A DNA stretch of 64,000 nucleotides from Craspedostauros australis (GCA_026770025.1 JAMXDE010000058.1:326180-390179), one strand, 5' to 3'. Shown: positions 40,655 to 52,680, counted from the stretch's first letter. Translations and numbers: made by a program. The notes: generated by a model not told the origin, from the sequence alone.

Positions 40655-41399
40655 TCTGAGAGGATGGTCGATGGTTGCTGGACGATTGACGTTGGACGTT
40701 GAACGTTGAACGATGGGCGTTGGATTGGCTGTCGAGGAAATGTGTCGTCTGAGCTACCTATGGCAGAGATGTCGATCGTGGTGTCTTCAATAGCTTGTAT
40801 TAGGATGAGTACTATTCACGTTGTGATGACAATGAGTGGCAATTCGATGTCTGTTGTTGATGTGCTCGAGTGTGTTGTTGTCTTGTTCGCACGTGTCCTC
40901 TCTTTCTCTCGTTGCGCACAAGCATCGTCGTGTTTGCCTCCTTCTCTTGATCGCACCCCTCTCTGGTTCGTGCGGCTTGGATCCTCCTGTTCCCATCCAT
41001 CACGAGTATGTACTACTACTTCTACGACTAGTAGTACATGAACAACAACAAGAAGGAAGACAACAGAGGGTTCTGACAACAACAGGGTTCTGTTGTGTGG
41101 CATTGTCGAAAACGAGAATCTTCGACTGATACGACTATGAGTCAGATCACCGAAGAAGATCAATGACTGTGTTGACATCTGTCGAAGCACAACGAATGCG
41201 AAAGATTGTTGATGGTCATACCCAAGTGGTTCGAAATGGTCGTTGGGTGTTTCCATTGGTCTGAACGGTCTTTCGGTCTTGAGTCTGCCTCCAACAACTC
41301 GACTTCAGTCACAATCAACACCACAACAATTTGAAACAAACAACACGGAAGTCTTTGGATGCAGATACACAGAGATACAGAGAGACAGAGGGAGCTGCC
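40655..41399 (-). promoter_or_regulatory. upstream region of ankyrin copy 1
   Basis: Contains GTTGGATTGGCTGTCGAGGA at about 40720, present before every array ankyrin start (48.5, 56.2 and 63.95 kb), probably part of the promoter. No gene seen. Confidence 0.45.
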
Positions 41400-42790
41400 A
41401 TCACCACCACCATGTACACCATGACCCACGCTTGCTTGTGTTATCGTGGCATCTGCAAGACACGATTGCCCGCCTGTCATCACAAGCACCAACTTGAGGT
41501 TCGAACCAATGCCTCGAACAACGATGAAGCCACTGATGTGACTGCGTTTGTTGGTTGCCTTTGTTGGTTGCCTTCGTTGGTCGCGACCCACCTCATTTGG
41601 ATTTGGCTGGTTGCCATCCCACCGCATTGCAACCATCACCATCCGCACAGGCAACAAGAGTCCTCAACATCCAACCAACACCCCATTGCGTATTGGGATG
41701 GGTTGGCACCTTCAGCAATCAACAGGCGGAGCGATACCGTGCCGCCTCCACTGTTCCTGCTGCATGGACCACCAACATACAATACCATGCACGTTCTATC
41801 CACAGGCACGAGCGCCGCCGTCTTGGCTCGTGACTTCCAGAGCATCGATGCCCAACCGAGGTGATCGACAGGAACATCCGTCTCATCAACGAAGTTGGGA
41901 GCACCACGAAGGAGGACATGTGGAGATACGGTATCCATGGGCCATGGATTGCTGACCGTGTGCTTCTTGTACCATACGAAAACTCTGTGTCAACCATGAT
42001 CCGCAATACGGCACTCGCACTCTGCATGGGGTTGCTCGTTGGTTGGTTCGTTGGTTGGTGTCTTCTTTTGCTCGTCAAGCTCTCAGGATGCTTGGACTGC
42101 GCTGTCTCGTCGGTTCTTGTCTTTCCGCCACGCTGGCACTGCTCGCTTCGAAGATTGGAATGAATGGTGACCCTGGCATTTGTTGCTCCAACGGCGAGTG
42201 ATCACTCCTCCTGGGACTTGGCGAGGGTCTCAGCTGCAGTGTTGGCACAATGGTGGGAACGCAACTCATGGAGAGATGAGGACAATAGCGTGATACGGGA
42301 CGGTCGATGGAATCGCGCAGCAACCATGCTCCTCGCGGCTTCTCACCATTTCTCTCTGCCTTGTTCGCCATGTGCTCTTCGTAGATCGTCTCTTCCACAA
42401 ACTTGGATCGGCTGGCATCGGCACTGTAGCTTTGAATCGGCTTGGCAGTGTGTGACTTGGAGTGGAGAGTGCTCTGTGTGTGAATCCGGTGGCACGGTGA
42501 CGACCGCACTGCGACGACCGCACAGCTTGTGAAAATGCTGCTGCCATGCGTCCATTGTCTGTGCAACGAACCAACAACGATGCTCATGGCAGAGTGCGGA
42601 TGGAACCACAGATGTCCAATCTGCTCGTGAATGACATCGACAACATCCCTGTGTGCGTTTGTACCGCAGAGAGCGGACCAGACTCGTCGTACACAAGGTG
42701 GAGGCAGTGTGAGAGCAGTATCCAGCCCTTCAATCTCTTGAAACATCCGGTGACTTCATCACAGCGTTCTATTGCACAAGCAGATATAGT
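41400..42790. repeat. array block X, copy 2
   Basis: Second copy of block X. The minus frame 42746-42075 (223 codons) and plus frame 41861-42163 correspond to those in copy 1. The product, if any, is not recognised. Confidence 0.7.
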
Positions 42791-42977
42791 GCATGCGGTA
42801 CTGTTCCAAGCATACGTAGAGAAGTACAGTCTATTTGTAGGTGCATTACATTACAGCGACGTGAGTCTACCATACCTCTATGAGCATGATACAAATACGG
42901 AGCGGCCCATCCATCTCATCTTATTCCATCCCATCATGTCGTGATGCATCACGGGGTGTGAGTGTTGGTACCATTCA

Positions 42978-43752
42978 TCAAGGGATGGCGGCACTGAGAC
43001 GCGCTCTTGTTCCTGACCGCTTTCTTTGGTGTGAGTTGCAGTGGCTTTGTGTCAGATATCTTCTCATGGTAGACAGCATCGCGTGTCGACGATCTGCTTC
43101 GTCCACGGCGATTTGATTGAAGGCCCCGCGTGATGACGAACGTTTATTGCCATGTTGTTGTTTGCCATGCCGTCCATTTTCACCTCGCTCATTGCTGTGC
43201 CGTTCGATGCTGTAATTTCGATATTCTCTTGATCTGCTTCGTTGTCGCGTCGATGGTGATCGTTCATCGGAGGACTTCCTTTGCTGATCTTCGCCAACTT
43301 CCTCGGACATGCTTTCTGGAAGGTGAACCCTTGCGCCTTTGCAAACCAGTACCGGTGGAGTGCGCATTTGAGTTGGCTTCGCGTGAACGCGAGGCTGCGT
43401 TCATATCATCCGAGCTGCCAGGTGTTCGTTGTCGCCGTGATGATGGCGATGAGTCCATCGATACTTGCGCAGTTCTTCGACGACTCCGCACCGATGGCGA
43501 GCGGCAGCTTCTTCCAGAGGAGGATGTGTGAATTTCTCCGTCGCGACGATGACACAATGATGGCGAACGCTCCGCACTCTTTGATCTTGGCGATGTCGCG
43601 TGCGGCTTGCCACTGGTGTGCTGTGCGCTTCCCCGCCGATGCCGTGGCGACGGTGATATCGATGGTAATACCGATGGTAATATCAATGGTGATGGTGATG
43701 ACACGTCTCTTGTTTTGCTGGAGTGGTGATGTCGGGGCCCATTGCCAAGCAC
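42978..43752 (-). CDS. Arg/Ser-rich disordered frames, unit 1
   Basis: Two overlapping minus frames (43752-43264 and 43367-42978) encode Ser/Arg-rich stretches such as SCRSPSVRSRRR and STRQRSRSREYRN, similar to SR-type proteins but without an RNA-recognition domain. In unit 2 the corresponding region is one continuous frame (51382-50540), so here a frameshift or unrecognised intron lies near 43.3 kb. Function unknown. Confidence 0.35.
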
Positions 43753-43833
43753 CTTGGAGATCCTTTCCTTGATCGCTTCTCATCACGCAGAACACCCGTA
43801 CTTCGTCCGTGTGAACGTCGTTGCTTTGAGTCT

Positions 43834-45012
43834 TCACTTGGGCGCAACGAACTGCGTGCGGATCTGTTGCAAGAGGGAGCCACCCGGTCCTTCTTGCTCG
43901 ATTGCAATTCGATTCCCAAACTCAAGGCTCCAGGACTGGATGGGGCTTGGGGTTGTGGCCGAGACACCTCCATGTTGGTGTTCGCATTCGAACTGTTGAA
44001 GATTGAGTTTGGATTTGGACTGTGTTAATGATGGCGACGATGATGGCGCCTTTGCGGATGCTTTGGTCAAGGCAAGATCGGCCAATTGCGATGATCGAGA
44101 TTCGAGAGATGGTTGTTGCTTCGATTTGGCAGGATTGGTTGACGACACTTCACGTAATGGTGATCGTTTGGCCTTGAGGATGCTTTCCAACGTCGACCTG
44201 CGCTTGTTCAACGACGAAGACTGTTGTCTCTCTTCATGTGTGCGGCTGAAGGGGGCTGGTGTAGATGCCGCGCTCCAACCTCCAGGCGTGACAGGGGCCG
44301 CCAAGCTTCTCCCACCGTTCGTTGCAGCAGCACTTGTCGCAACGTCGACGCTGTCGTGGAGACTTGGCAGATTGGAGCGTGACTCCAGGCTCTCACTGCG
44401 TGACGTCTCCGTTGTCGCAGCTCGAGGTGGAGCCAGGGTGCTGGCTGCACTCATCGCGCCTGATGTGTCTGATGTGTATGTTGTGCCTGGCATGCGGTGT
44501 CCATCCTTCAAGAATTCCAAACTCTTGCTCCCCGATTTGTCGCTACTGGTCATTCTGTTGGAATTCGTTCTTGGCCTTGGCCTGTATCTCCGACTCTGGG
44601 CAAGCTTCGTCTTGTCTTGGTTGATCCGTTCGCAGGTTGCGCCAAGTGCTGGGGCTGTGGCGAAGCTGAGTCCATCTGGGGTGTTTGGCACCGGTATCGA
44701 TTCGTTGGTGTTGAACTTGCTGGGATCAAAGGAGCTGGATGACATCTCGTGATCTTGCATGTCGAGCATCTCCAGACTCTTCACATGTGATCGTTTCACA
44801 GCCGAAGCTTTCGCATCTTTTGCTGTGTTTCTACTGGCCCTGCTTGGTGTATCTGTGCTGAAACTCGCACGGCGACCTGATTTTGCAGCTGCTTTGGCCT
44901 CATTGGCGAATCTGATGGGCTTGCTCGCCTTCGATTTCGTGTCAGCCTGTTGCGGTTGCTTGGTCTCCGTTTGCTTCTCTGCTATCAGTCTGACACCGTC
45001 CTCTTCTACCAA
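43834..45012 (-). CDS. Ser-rich disordered protein, unit 1
   Basis: 392 residues beginning MVEEDGVRLIAEKQTETKQP. Dominated by Ser/Ala/Lys/Arg with repeated short words (SKSLE, SAASTPAP, LESRSNLPSLH); no folded domain recognised. The frame ends at TGA where unit 2 has CGA and continues 17 residues. The intact length versus the frameshifted unit 2 copy argues for past coding function. Confidence 0.45.
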   Translation of the reverse strand: MVEEDGVRLIAEKQTETKQPQQADTKSKASKPIRFANEAKAAAKSGRRASFSTDTPSRASRNTAKDAKASAVKRSHVKSLEMLDMQDHEMSSSSFDPSKFNTNESIPVPNTPDGLSFATAPALGATCERINQDKTKLAQSRRYRPRPRTNSNRMTSSDKSGSKSLEFLKDGHRMPGTTYTSDTSGAMSAASTLAPPRAATTETSRSESLESRSNLPSLHDSVDVATSAAATNGGRSLAAPVTPGGWSAASTPAPFSRTHEERQQSSSLNKRRSTLESILKAKRSPLREVSSTNPAKSKQQPSLESRSSQLADLALTKASAKAPSSSPSLTQSKSKLNLQQFECEHQHGGVSATTPSPIQSWSLEFGNRIAIEQEGPGGSLLQQIRTQFVAPK

Positions 45013-45633
45013 CTCCGATCGTCATGACCTCATGACCTCATGACCTCATGAAGGTTCGAACAGAGTACCTATCAGGCTGGACGCTTGGCTGTGGCAACTC
45101 CCAGAGTAGATCGTGCTCATGGAAGGTTCCATAGTATTACTCATAGTCGTAGGATGGGTGGGTCAAGGTACGGAGCAACTGGCGAGCCTTCCCACAGTTC
45201 CTCTTGGATGTCGATGACTCATCATCTTGTCATCTTGTCTGGCTGTTTGTGTTATTGGTGGTGGTACCAATGTGAAGGGATGCAGCATCATTGGAGTGGT
45301 CGCCATCGCCATCGTCGAACCGAGTTGCGTTCCATGAAGACAACGCATTGGTGATGTTGGTTGTGAGTGTGTGCGTGCGTCACTGGTTGAATGAACAACG
45401 GACGGCAGACAGACGAGTACTCAACAAACGCGCCAAAAATTCTTGACACCACCCGAAACAACGAATCTTCGATTTTGCGCCACGATCCATCAAACAACAC
45501 CAACACAACAAGAGAGAGAGAGAGAGAGAGATGAAATGGCATGAGTATGTTTGCATTGATGGAGGTATCAGCCAACACTGAGACATTGTCTGTCAAGCAA
45601 TGAAGTAATCAAGCAAGCGGCGGCTGCGCAAAT
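45013..45633. other. array spacer
   Basis: Contains CGCGCCAAAAATTCTTGAC near 45430 and a (GA)n run near 45515. Repeated at 52.7-53.3 kb. No gene seen. Confidence 0.4.
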
Positions 45634-45810
45634 ATGGCACGCCAACCAGAATCAACGAAGGCGGCCATTGCAAGGGACGATGATGATGCCGATGATGATG
45701 ACGCTGATGATGATGATGAGTGGCAAGCGGCGACAAACAGCGATCTCAAACGTGTCACATCACTCAGCGACATCCGACAGGAAGATATCACACAAACTGC
45801 TCCGGAGTAG
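45634..45810 (+). CDS. small acidic protein frame (58 residues), unit 1
   Basis: ATG at 45634 gives MARQPESTKAAIARDDDDAD followed by an Asp-rich run and ending TQTAPE. Possibly exon 1 of a longer gene, since a GTAGAG donor-like site overlaps its stop. The unit 2 copy (from 53309) is frameshifted within the Asp run, so function is doubtful. Confidence 0.3.
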   Translation: MARQPESTKAAIARDDDDADDDDADDDDEWQAATNSDLKRVTSLSDIRQEDITQTAPE

Positions 45811-46339
45811 AGAATATCTTGGGACGTGGGCAATGGCAGCGCCAACAACAGAACCCAACAGCCATGGCAAGACATGTCATGGCCCATGGTGCGGTCTGGA
45901 TTCAAGTCATCACCAGCAGCGTGCTCGCACATAAACGTCCGATGCGCTGTCGGAGACGGAGATTCAGCACATGTTGGACGGGTGCATCTGTGAGATCGGA
46001 CTCAGCAGCTTCTTCCGACACCAACAGAGCCTGTTGTTCGGAGATGTTCCTCAGTTTCTACAACATGCGCCGCAACCAGCCACGCCTGTTCATACCAATG
46101 CTCAAAAAGATGCGTCGCAGCCACAAACCGCAAACAATGAGACAGAGGCATGCTCTCATCGGATCCACAGATCAAAGAAATCGTGTGCTATGACGTCGGC
46201 AACTTCTCCCATTGCTCGTCATCTTTGTCGGCCATATTGACAACCAGGCAGCAGCTGACGTGAGCTTGTGTCCTGTGCAACATCATGCACGAACTGCAGC
46301 ACCACCACCACCAACAACAACAAGCTGACAGCCGTAGCA

Positions 46340-46700
46340 CATCCCGCTCCGTCACGTTGGATTCGATTCCTACAAGGCATGCATGATGCCCGTGGGGTCC
46401 ACCATCGTTTCCCACAAAAACTCCGCTCACATCATCGACACCAACGAACGCGGAAACCATAGGATCGGCAATGACGACCATGACGATGACAGCGGTGGCT
46501 GAACCATCGTCTTCATGTCGCATTGGCCACTGATGCTGCACACGAACGTGCCTTACACCAACCGGGATCATCTGCAATTCATGCACAGAAGACCATGCGT
46601 ATCTCGCGGATTAGCCAGACCGTGCTGCAAACGATACGGGAGTGCATGGAGCAGCATGCTGTGCGGATCGCCAAAAGCAACGGTCAAGGCATGCCAGACG
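46340..46700 (+). pseudogene. possible histone-H3-like relic, unit 1
   Basis: One plus frame, interrupted by four stops between about 46460 and 46492, reads SRWIRFLQ, FPQKL, then RWLNH, VALATDAAHERAL and SSAIHAQK. Order and approximate spacing recall histone H3 (REIRRYQ, FQRL, RFQSH, ALQEAAEAYL, CAIHAKR). Conserved in unit 2 (about 54034-54370) with the same stops. Weak: indels are needed and a chance match is possible. Confidence 0.25.
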
Positions 46701-46895
46701 CACCATTGAATGAATCGATCATAAATTGCTTCAGTTCCTTTCACACAGTTGCTATCCTAATGACTATTCTGATGACTATTCTTATCCATCAACTCAAATC
46801 CGTCATGCGGTCGCTTCTCGAAGACTTCTGTGATAGTATGGTCTGACACGTCACTCCTCTTCCTCGGCAGTGCCATCCGCCTCAATCCCTTTGGA

Positions 46896-47660
46896 TCAAT
46901 TGGCTCTCATAGAGCGGACGAAGTCCACCAGTGTCGCCCGATCCATGTATGAATCCATTTGTGCTGTACCCTCATCCTCATCGACAACCTTGTACAGCTC
47001 CACCATGGACATGTGACTGTACTCACCATCAATGCCATCACTCTCCGCTCCCCCACTGCGGAGGACATGAATGCCTCCCATCAGTTGCTGGTGTGGAATT
47101 AGTTTGCTTAAATCTAGATGAGTGAACATATCTTTCTCTCTCTCTGCTGCCATTCTCATTGCTGCATCCTTCAACATCACGCAGTTGTGTTGATCAGCGA
47201 ATATCAACGCATCTATCATGGTGTCTTCTGTGAGATGCTTGCGGGCCAACTCCACTTCAAGAACAAGCTTGAGTCGTCAGAAGCCAAACTCGTTGGCCAC
47301 AAGGATCAGCTGTTGCAGATCATCCTGTCCAGTGAGGATGGGAGTTGACTGGTGAGAGGCATCTGTATCGTGGTGAGCGTTGGCGTGAGCACCGATGTGA
47401 GTGGCGGTGTTGTCACGAGCGCTGTCATTCAAGGATATCTTGCCTGTGTAGATGCATTGGAGGACGTATCGGTCGTGCCTTGGTTGGAGGTGGGGAAGAG
47501 GGATGGTTGTTTGGATGGAGCCGCGCCGTCTTCGATGTCATCATTCGCGTGCTGATGTCGGATTTCTTTGTCGATCAGTGTCTCAATGGATGGGGCAGCG
47601 ATCAGGAGGACTCCAGAGTTTGCCTTGATTGGTTGTTGTTGGTCGCCCTGTCCACACGAG
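46896..47660 (-). pseudogene. BTB-like segment of ankyrin/BTB copy 2, broken
   Basis: Same BTB-type sequence as copies 1, 3 and 4 but with TGA (47277-47279) where the others encode the Trp of FGFWRLKL, and a one-base loss near 47.52 kb that shifts the N-terminal part. The C-terminal 119 residues (ending RSMRAN) remain open. Confidence 0.65.
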
Positions 47661-47686
47661 GGGATGGTGTCTGTCCTGTTCCCAGT

Positions 47687-48487
47687 TTAGGAGGATTTGA
47701 GTCGGTCTTCTCCAATGCTGACGTTGGTCCTCTTGTTGCTGCTGTGTTTGTGTTCATTCTCTTGGCTCTTTCGCTTCAACTGCTGTCTCAACTGTTCTTG
47801 TGGTTGTTCATTTGCTTGTTCGTTTTGTTGTAAGTGTTGCTGCAGTTGTTGCAGTTGTGAGTGAACTGAAGGTGAAAGTCCTCTAATGAGGGACTCCATA
47901 CACTCCAGGTGGCCCTTGGAGCATGCCCAATGAAGGGGAGTTTCACCTCGGTTGTTTTGGCAGTTGATGTTCGCCCCACATGATTCGATGAGGTACTTGA
48001 CACACTCCAGGTGGCCGTTGTAGCATGCCAGATGAAGGGGAGTGTAACCATCGTTGTCTTTGCAGTTGATGTCCGCCTCACATGATTCGATGAGGTACTT
48101 GACACACTCCAGGTGGCCACGCGTGCATGCCCGATGAAGGGGAGTGGAACCATAGTTGTTTTTGCAGTTGATGTCCGCCTCACATGATTCGATGAGGTAC
48201 ACAACACACTCCAGGTGGCCGTTGTAGCATGCCTGATGAAGGGGAGTGCGACCTTGGTTGGTTTTGCAGTTGATGTCCGCCTCACATGATTCGATGAGGT
48301 ACTTGGCACACTCCAAGTGGCCAGAATAGCACGCCCAATGAAGGGGAGTGCGACCAATCCAGTCTGTGACATTGTCGACACCATCTCCTTCATTCTGTGC
48401 CTCGTTCTGCCTCTTCCATTCCTTCAACACTGACAAGTCACCAGCCTTGGCAGCATCAATGAGTTGTTTGTTCGTAACATTCGGCAT
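47687..48487 (-). CDS. ankyrin-repeat protein, array copy 2 (5 repeats)
   Basis: 266 residues: shared start MPNVTNKQLIDAAKAGDLSV, five 34-residue ankyrin repeats (TPLHWACYSGH, TPLHQACYNGH, TPLHRACTRGH, TPLHLACYNGH, TPLHWACSKGH), then the Gln-rich helix and basic KRKSQENEHKHSSNKR tail. Frame intact to a stop after GEDRLKSS. Compared with copy 1 it has three fewer repeats and ESCEADIN in place of KSCGADVN. Adjacent BTB segment is broken, so at most an ankyrin-only protein is made. Confidence 0.7.
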   Translation of the reverse strand: MPNVTNKQLIDAAKAGDLSVLKEWKRQNEAQNEGDGVDNVTDWIGRTPLHWACYSGHLECAKYLIESCEADINCKTNQGRTPLHQACYNGHLECVVYLIESCEADINCKNNYGSTPLHRACTRGHLECVKYLIESCEADINCKDNDGYTPLHLACYNGHLECVKYLIESCGANINCQNNRGETPLHWACSKGHLECMESLIRGLSPSVHSQLQQLQQHLQQNEQANEQPQEQLRQQLKRKSQENEHKHSSNKRTNVSIGEDRLKSS

Positions 48488-48989
48488 TTTGAGAGTGTGG
48501 TGGATGGTCGCTGGACGATAGACGTTGGACGTTGGACGATTTACGTTGGATTGGCTGTCGAGGATGTCTGTGGTCGGAGCTGCCTATGGAAGAGATATCG
48601 ATGTTTGTGTGCAACAGCTTGTATGAGTATGAGTATGAGTACCATACGCTGTGTGATGAATATGAGTGGCAATTCGATGTCTGTTGTTCACGCGGTTGAG
48701 TATGGTGTTGAGTGATGTGTGTGTGTTGTTGTCTTGTTCGCATGGTCTCCTCCTTCTGTTTGCCTGTGTTTGTCTCCTCTTGATCAAACGCGTCTGGTTC
48801 GCGCGGATTGGATCTTTCTGTTCCCATCCATCACGAAAATGCGTGCGACCAACAACAAGAAAGAAGCACCACAACAGAGTTCTCGTTTGGCCACAATCAA
48901 CGCAACACCAATCCGAAGCAAACAATGTGAAAGTCTTTGGAGGCTGAGATACAGAAAGAGAGAAAGAGACAGCGGGAGCTGTCGCCATG
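48488..48989 (-). promoter_or_regulatory. upstream region of ankyrin copy 2
   Basis: Shares the GGATTGGCTGTCGAGGA element near 48550 with the other copies; no gene seen. Confidence 0.4.
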
Positions 48990-50360
48990 TGCACCATGGC
49001 CCACGCTTGCTTGCGTCATCGTGGCATCTGCAAGACCTCTGGCCCTTGTCCGCCTGCCATCGCAAGCACCAACTTGAGGTGTGAGCCAATGCCTCGAACA
49101 ACCATGAAGCCACCGATGAAGCCACCGATGAAGCCACCAATGTGACTGCCTTTGTTGATTGCCTGTGTTGGTTGTGACCCATCTCATTTGGATTTGACTG
49201 TTTGCCATCCCACCGCATTGCAACCATCACCATCCGCACAGGCAACAAGAGTCCTCAACATCCAACCAACACCACATTGCGTATTGGGATGGGTTGGCAT
49301 GTTCGGCAAGCATCAGGCGGAGTGATACTGTGCCGCCTCCACTGTTCCTGCCACACGGACCACCAACACACAACACCACGCGCATTCTATCAATAGGCAT
49401 GAGTGCCGCCGTCTTGGCTCGTGACTTCCAGAGCATCGATGCTCAACCGAGGCGATCGACAAGAACCTCCGTCTCATCAACGAAGTTGGGAGCACCACGA
49501 AGGAGGATATGTGGGTGTACGGTGCGAATGGGCCATGGATCGCTGACCACGTGCTTCTTGTGCTGTATGGAACTCTGTGTCAACCATGATCCGCAATACG
49601 GCACTCGCACTCTGCATGGGGTTGCTCGTTGGTTCGTTGGTTTCCTCTTTTGCTCATCAAGCTCTCAGGATGCTTGGACTGCACTGGCTCGTCGGTTCTT
49701 GTCTTTCCGCCACACTGGCACTGGTAGCTTCGAAGATCGGAATAGATGGTGACCTCGGCATTTGTTGCTCCAACGAAAAGTGATTGCTCCTCCTGGGACC
49801 TGGTAAGGGTCTCGACTGCAGTGTTGGCGCAATGGCGGAGTGCAACTCATGGAGAGATGAGGACAATAGCGCGATAGGGGACAGTCGATGGAACCGTGCA
49901 GCAACCATGCTCCTCACGGCTTCTCACCATTTCTCTCTGCCTTGTTCGCCATGTGCTCTTCGTAGATCGTCTCTGCCAGCAACTTGGATCGACTGGCATC
50001 GGCACTGTAGCTTTCAATCTGTTTGACAGTGTGTGACTTGGAGTGGAGTGCTTTATGTGTGAATCCGGTGGCACGGTGACGACCGCACAGCTTGTGATTA
50101 TGCTGCTGCCATGCGTCCTTTGTCTGCGCAACGAACCAACAACGATGCTGATGGCGGAGTGTGGGCGGAACCACGGACGTCCAATCTGCTTGTGAATGAC
50201 ATCGGCAATATCCCTGTGTGGGTATGTACTATACCGCAGAGAGCGGACCAGACAAGTTGCAGACAAGGCGGAGGCAGCGTGGGAGCAGTATCCAGCCCTG
50301 CAATCTCTTGACACATCCAGTGACTTCATCACAGTGTTCTATTGCACGAGCAGATATAGT
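48990..50360. repeat. array block X, copy 3
   Basis: Third copy of block X; the minus frame is split into two frames (50332-49847 and 49917-49657), supporting decay or non-coding status. Ends with the GCAGATATAGTGCATATGG sequence that copy 1 lacks after AGATATAGT. Confidence 0.7.
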
Positions 50361-50539
50361 GCATATGGCACTGTTCCAAACATACGTAGAGAAGTACAGT
50401 CTATTCATAGGTGTATTACATTACAGCGACATGAGTCTACCATACCTCTATGAGCATGATACAAATACGGAGCGGCCCACACATCTCATTCCATCCCATC
50501 GTGTCGTGATGCATCACAGGGCGAGAGTTTTGGTACCAT

Positions 50540-51382
50540 TCATCGAGCGATCGTTGTACTGAGATGAGCTCTTGCTCCTGACTGCTTTCTTTGATATGAG
50601 TTGCAGTGGTTTTGTGCCGGACAGCTTCTCATGGTAGACAGCATCGCGAGTTGACGATCTGCTTCGTCCACGGCGATTTGATTGAAGTGCCCCGCGTGAT
50701 GACGAACGTTTGTTGCCATGTTGTTCTTTGCCATGCTGTTCCTTGTCATGCCGTCCATTGTCATCTCGCTCATTGCTGTGCCGTTCGACGCTGTCATTTC
50801 GATATCCTCTTGATCTGCTTCGTTGTCGCGCCGATGGTGATCGTTCATCGGAGGACTTCCTTCGCTGATCTTCGCCACATGGTGTCGATTGGCTGCGGCC
50901 ACGTTGATTTGGTCTTCGCGAACTTCCCCGGGCATGCTTCGGGAAGGTGAGCCCTTGCGTTGGTGCAAACCAGTACCGGTGGAGTGCGCATTTGAGTTGG
51001 TTTCGTGTGAACGTGAGGCTGTGTTCATATCATCCGAGCTGCCAGATGTTCGTTGTCGCCGTGATGATGGCGATGAGTCCATCGATACTTGCGCAGTTCT
51101 TCTACGGCCACGATCGGATGGGCTTCGACGACTCCGCGCCGATGGCGAGCGGCAGCTTCTTCCAGAGGAGGAAGTGTAAATTGCTCCGTCACGACGATGG
51201 CACAATGATGTCGAATGCTCCACACTCTTTGATCTTGACGATGTTGAATGCAGCTTGCCACTGGTGTGCTGTGTGCTTCTCCGCCGATGCCGTGGCGATG
51301 GTAATATCGATGGTAACATCAATGGTGATGACACGTCTCTTGTTTTGCTGGAGTGGTGATGTCGGGGCCCATTGCCAAGCAC
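50540..51382 (-). CDS. Arg/Ser-rich disordered protein, unit 2
   Basis: 280 residues, continuous here. Ser/Arg-rich N-terminal half (SSGRSCRSPSARSRRSPSDR), then a Met/Asn/Asp-rich stretch (TMDGMTRNSMAKNNMA), ending GARAHLSTTIAR. No folded domain is recognised. The N-terminal half matches unit 1; the middle is read in a different frame there. Confidence 0.35.
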   Translation of the reverse strand: MLGNGPRHHHSSKTRDVSSPLMLPSILPSPRHRRRSTQHTSGKLHSTSSRSKSVEHSTSLCHRRDGAIYTSSSGRSCRSPSARSRRSPSDRGRRRTAQVSMDSSPSSRRQRTSGSSDDMNTASRSHETNSNAHSTGTGLHQRKGSPSRSMPGEVREDQINVAAANRHHVAKISEGSPPMNDHHRRDNEADQEDIEMTASNGTAMSEMTMDGMTRNSMAKNNMATNVRHHAGHFNQIAVDEADRQLAMLSTMRSCPAQNHCNSYQRKQSGARAHLSTTIAR

Positions 51383-51412
51383 CTTGGAGATCCTTTCCTT
51401 GATCGCTTCTCA

Positions 51413-52680
51413 TCACGCAGAACACCCGTGCTTTGTCCGCATGAACGTCGTTGCTTTGAGTCTTCGCTTGGGCGCAACGAACTGCGTGCAGATCTGTTGC
51501 GAGAAGGAGCCACCCGGTTCTTCTTGCTCGATTGCAATTCGATTCCCAAACTCAAGGCTCCAGGACTGGATGGGGCTTGGGGTTGTGGCCGAGACACCTC
51601 CGTGTTCGTGTTCGCGTTCGAACTGTTGAAGATTGAGTTTGGATTTGGACTGTGATGATGATGATGACGGTGGCGACGATGATGGCGATGATGGCGCCTT
51701 TGCGGATGCTTTGGTCAAGGCAAGATTGGCCAATTGCGATGGTCGGGATTCGAGAGATGGTCGTTGCTTCGATTTGGGAGGATTGGTCAACGACACTTCA
51801 CGTAATGATGATCGTTTGGCCTTGAGGATGCTGTCCAACGTTGACCTGCGCTTGTTCAACGACGAAGACTGTTGTCTCTTTTCATGTGTGCGGCTGAAGG
51901 GGGCTGGTGTAGATGCCGCGCTCCGACCTCCAGGCGTGACAGGGGCCGCAGAGCTTCTCCCACCGTTCGTTACGGCAGCACTTGTCGCAACGTCGACGCT
52001 GCCATCGTCGACGCTGTCGTCATCGTGGAGACTTGGCAGATTGGAGCGTGACTCCAGGATCTTGCTGTGTGACTTCTTCGTTGTCGCAACTCGAGGTAGA
52101 GCCGGGGTGCTGGCTGCGCTCAATGCGCCTGGTGTGTATGTTGTGCCTGGCATGTTGTGTCCGTCCTTCGAAAATTCCAAGGATTCCAAACTCTTGCTCC
52201 TCGATTTGTCGCTGCTGGTCGTTCCGTTGGAATTCGTTCTTGGCCTTGGCCTGCTTCTCCGACTCTGGGCAAGCTTCGTCTTGTCTTGGTTGATCCGTTC
52301 ATGGGTTGCGCCAAGTGCCGGGGCTGTGGCGAAGCTGAGTCCACCTGGGATGTTTGGCACCGGCATCGATTCGTTGTTGATGAACTTGCTGGGATCAAGG
52401 GAGCTGAATGATGTCTCGTGATCTTGCATGTTGAGCATGTCCAGACTCTTCGCACATGATCGTTTCACAGCTGAAGCTTTCGCATCTTTGGCTGTGCTTC
52501 TATTGGCACTGCTTGGTGTATCTGTGCTGACACTCGCACGACGACCTGATTTGCAGCTGCTTTGGCCTCTTGGGCGACGCTGGTGGACTTGCTCGCCTTC
52601 GATTTCGTGTCGGCCTGTTGCGGTTGCTTGGTCTCCATGTTCTTCTCTGCTATCAGTCTATCACCGCCCTCTTCCAGCAA
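51413..52680 (-). pseudogene. Ser-rich disordered protein, unit 2, frameshifted
   Basis: Homologous to 45012-43834. The first 71 codons (52680-52465) leave the frame after AAAN because one A is missing from a run (AAAT versus AAAAT in unit 1, near 52553); a second frame (52468-51413, 351 codons, MKRSCAKSLDMLNMQDHE) carries the rest. Confidence 0.6.

Larger units (their letters stand above)
38841..46895. repeat. array unit 1
   Basis: Order left to right: BTB segment, ankyrin gene (both minus), upstream DNA, block X, Ser/Arg frames, spacer, acidic/H3-like stretch. About 8.05 kb from BTB end to the next BTB end. Confidence 0.8.

Noticed and set aside
46188-46586. 132-codon minus frame, also at 53915-54286
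   Set aside because: Low-complexity Cys/Trp and Val runs from simple repeats; conservation follows from recent duplication of the unit.
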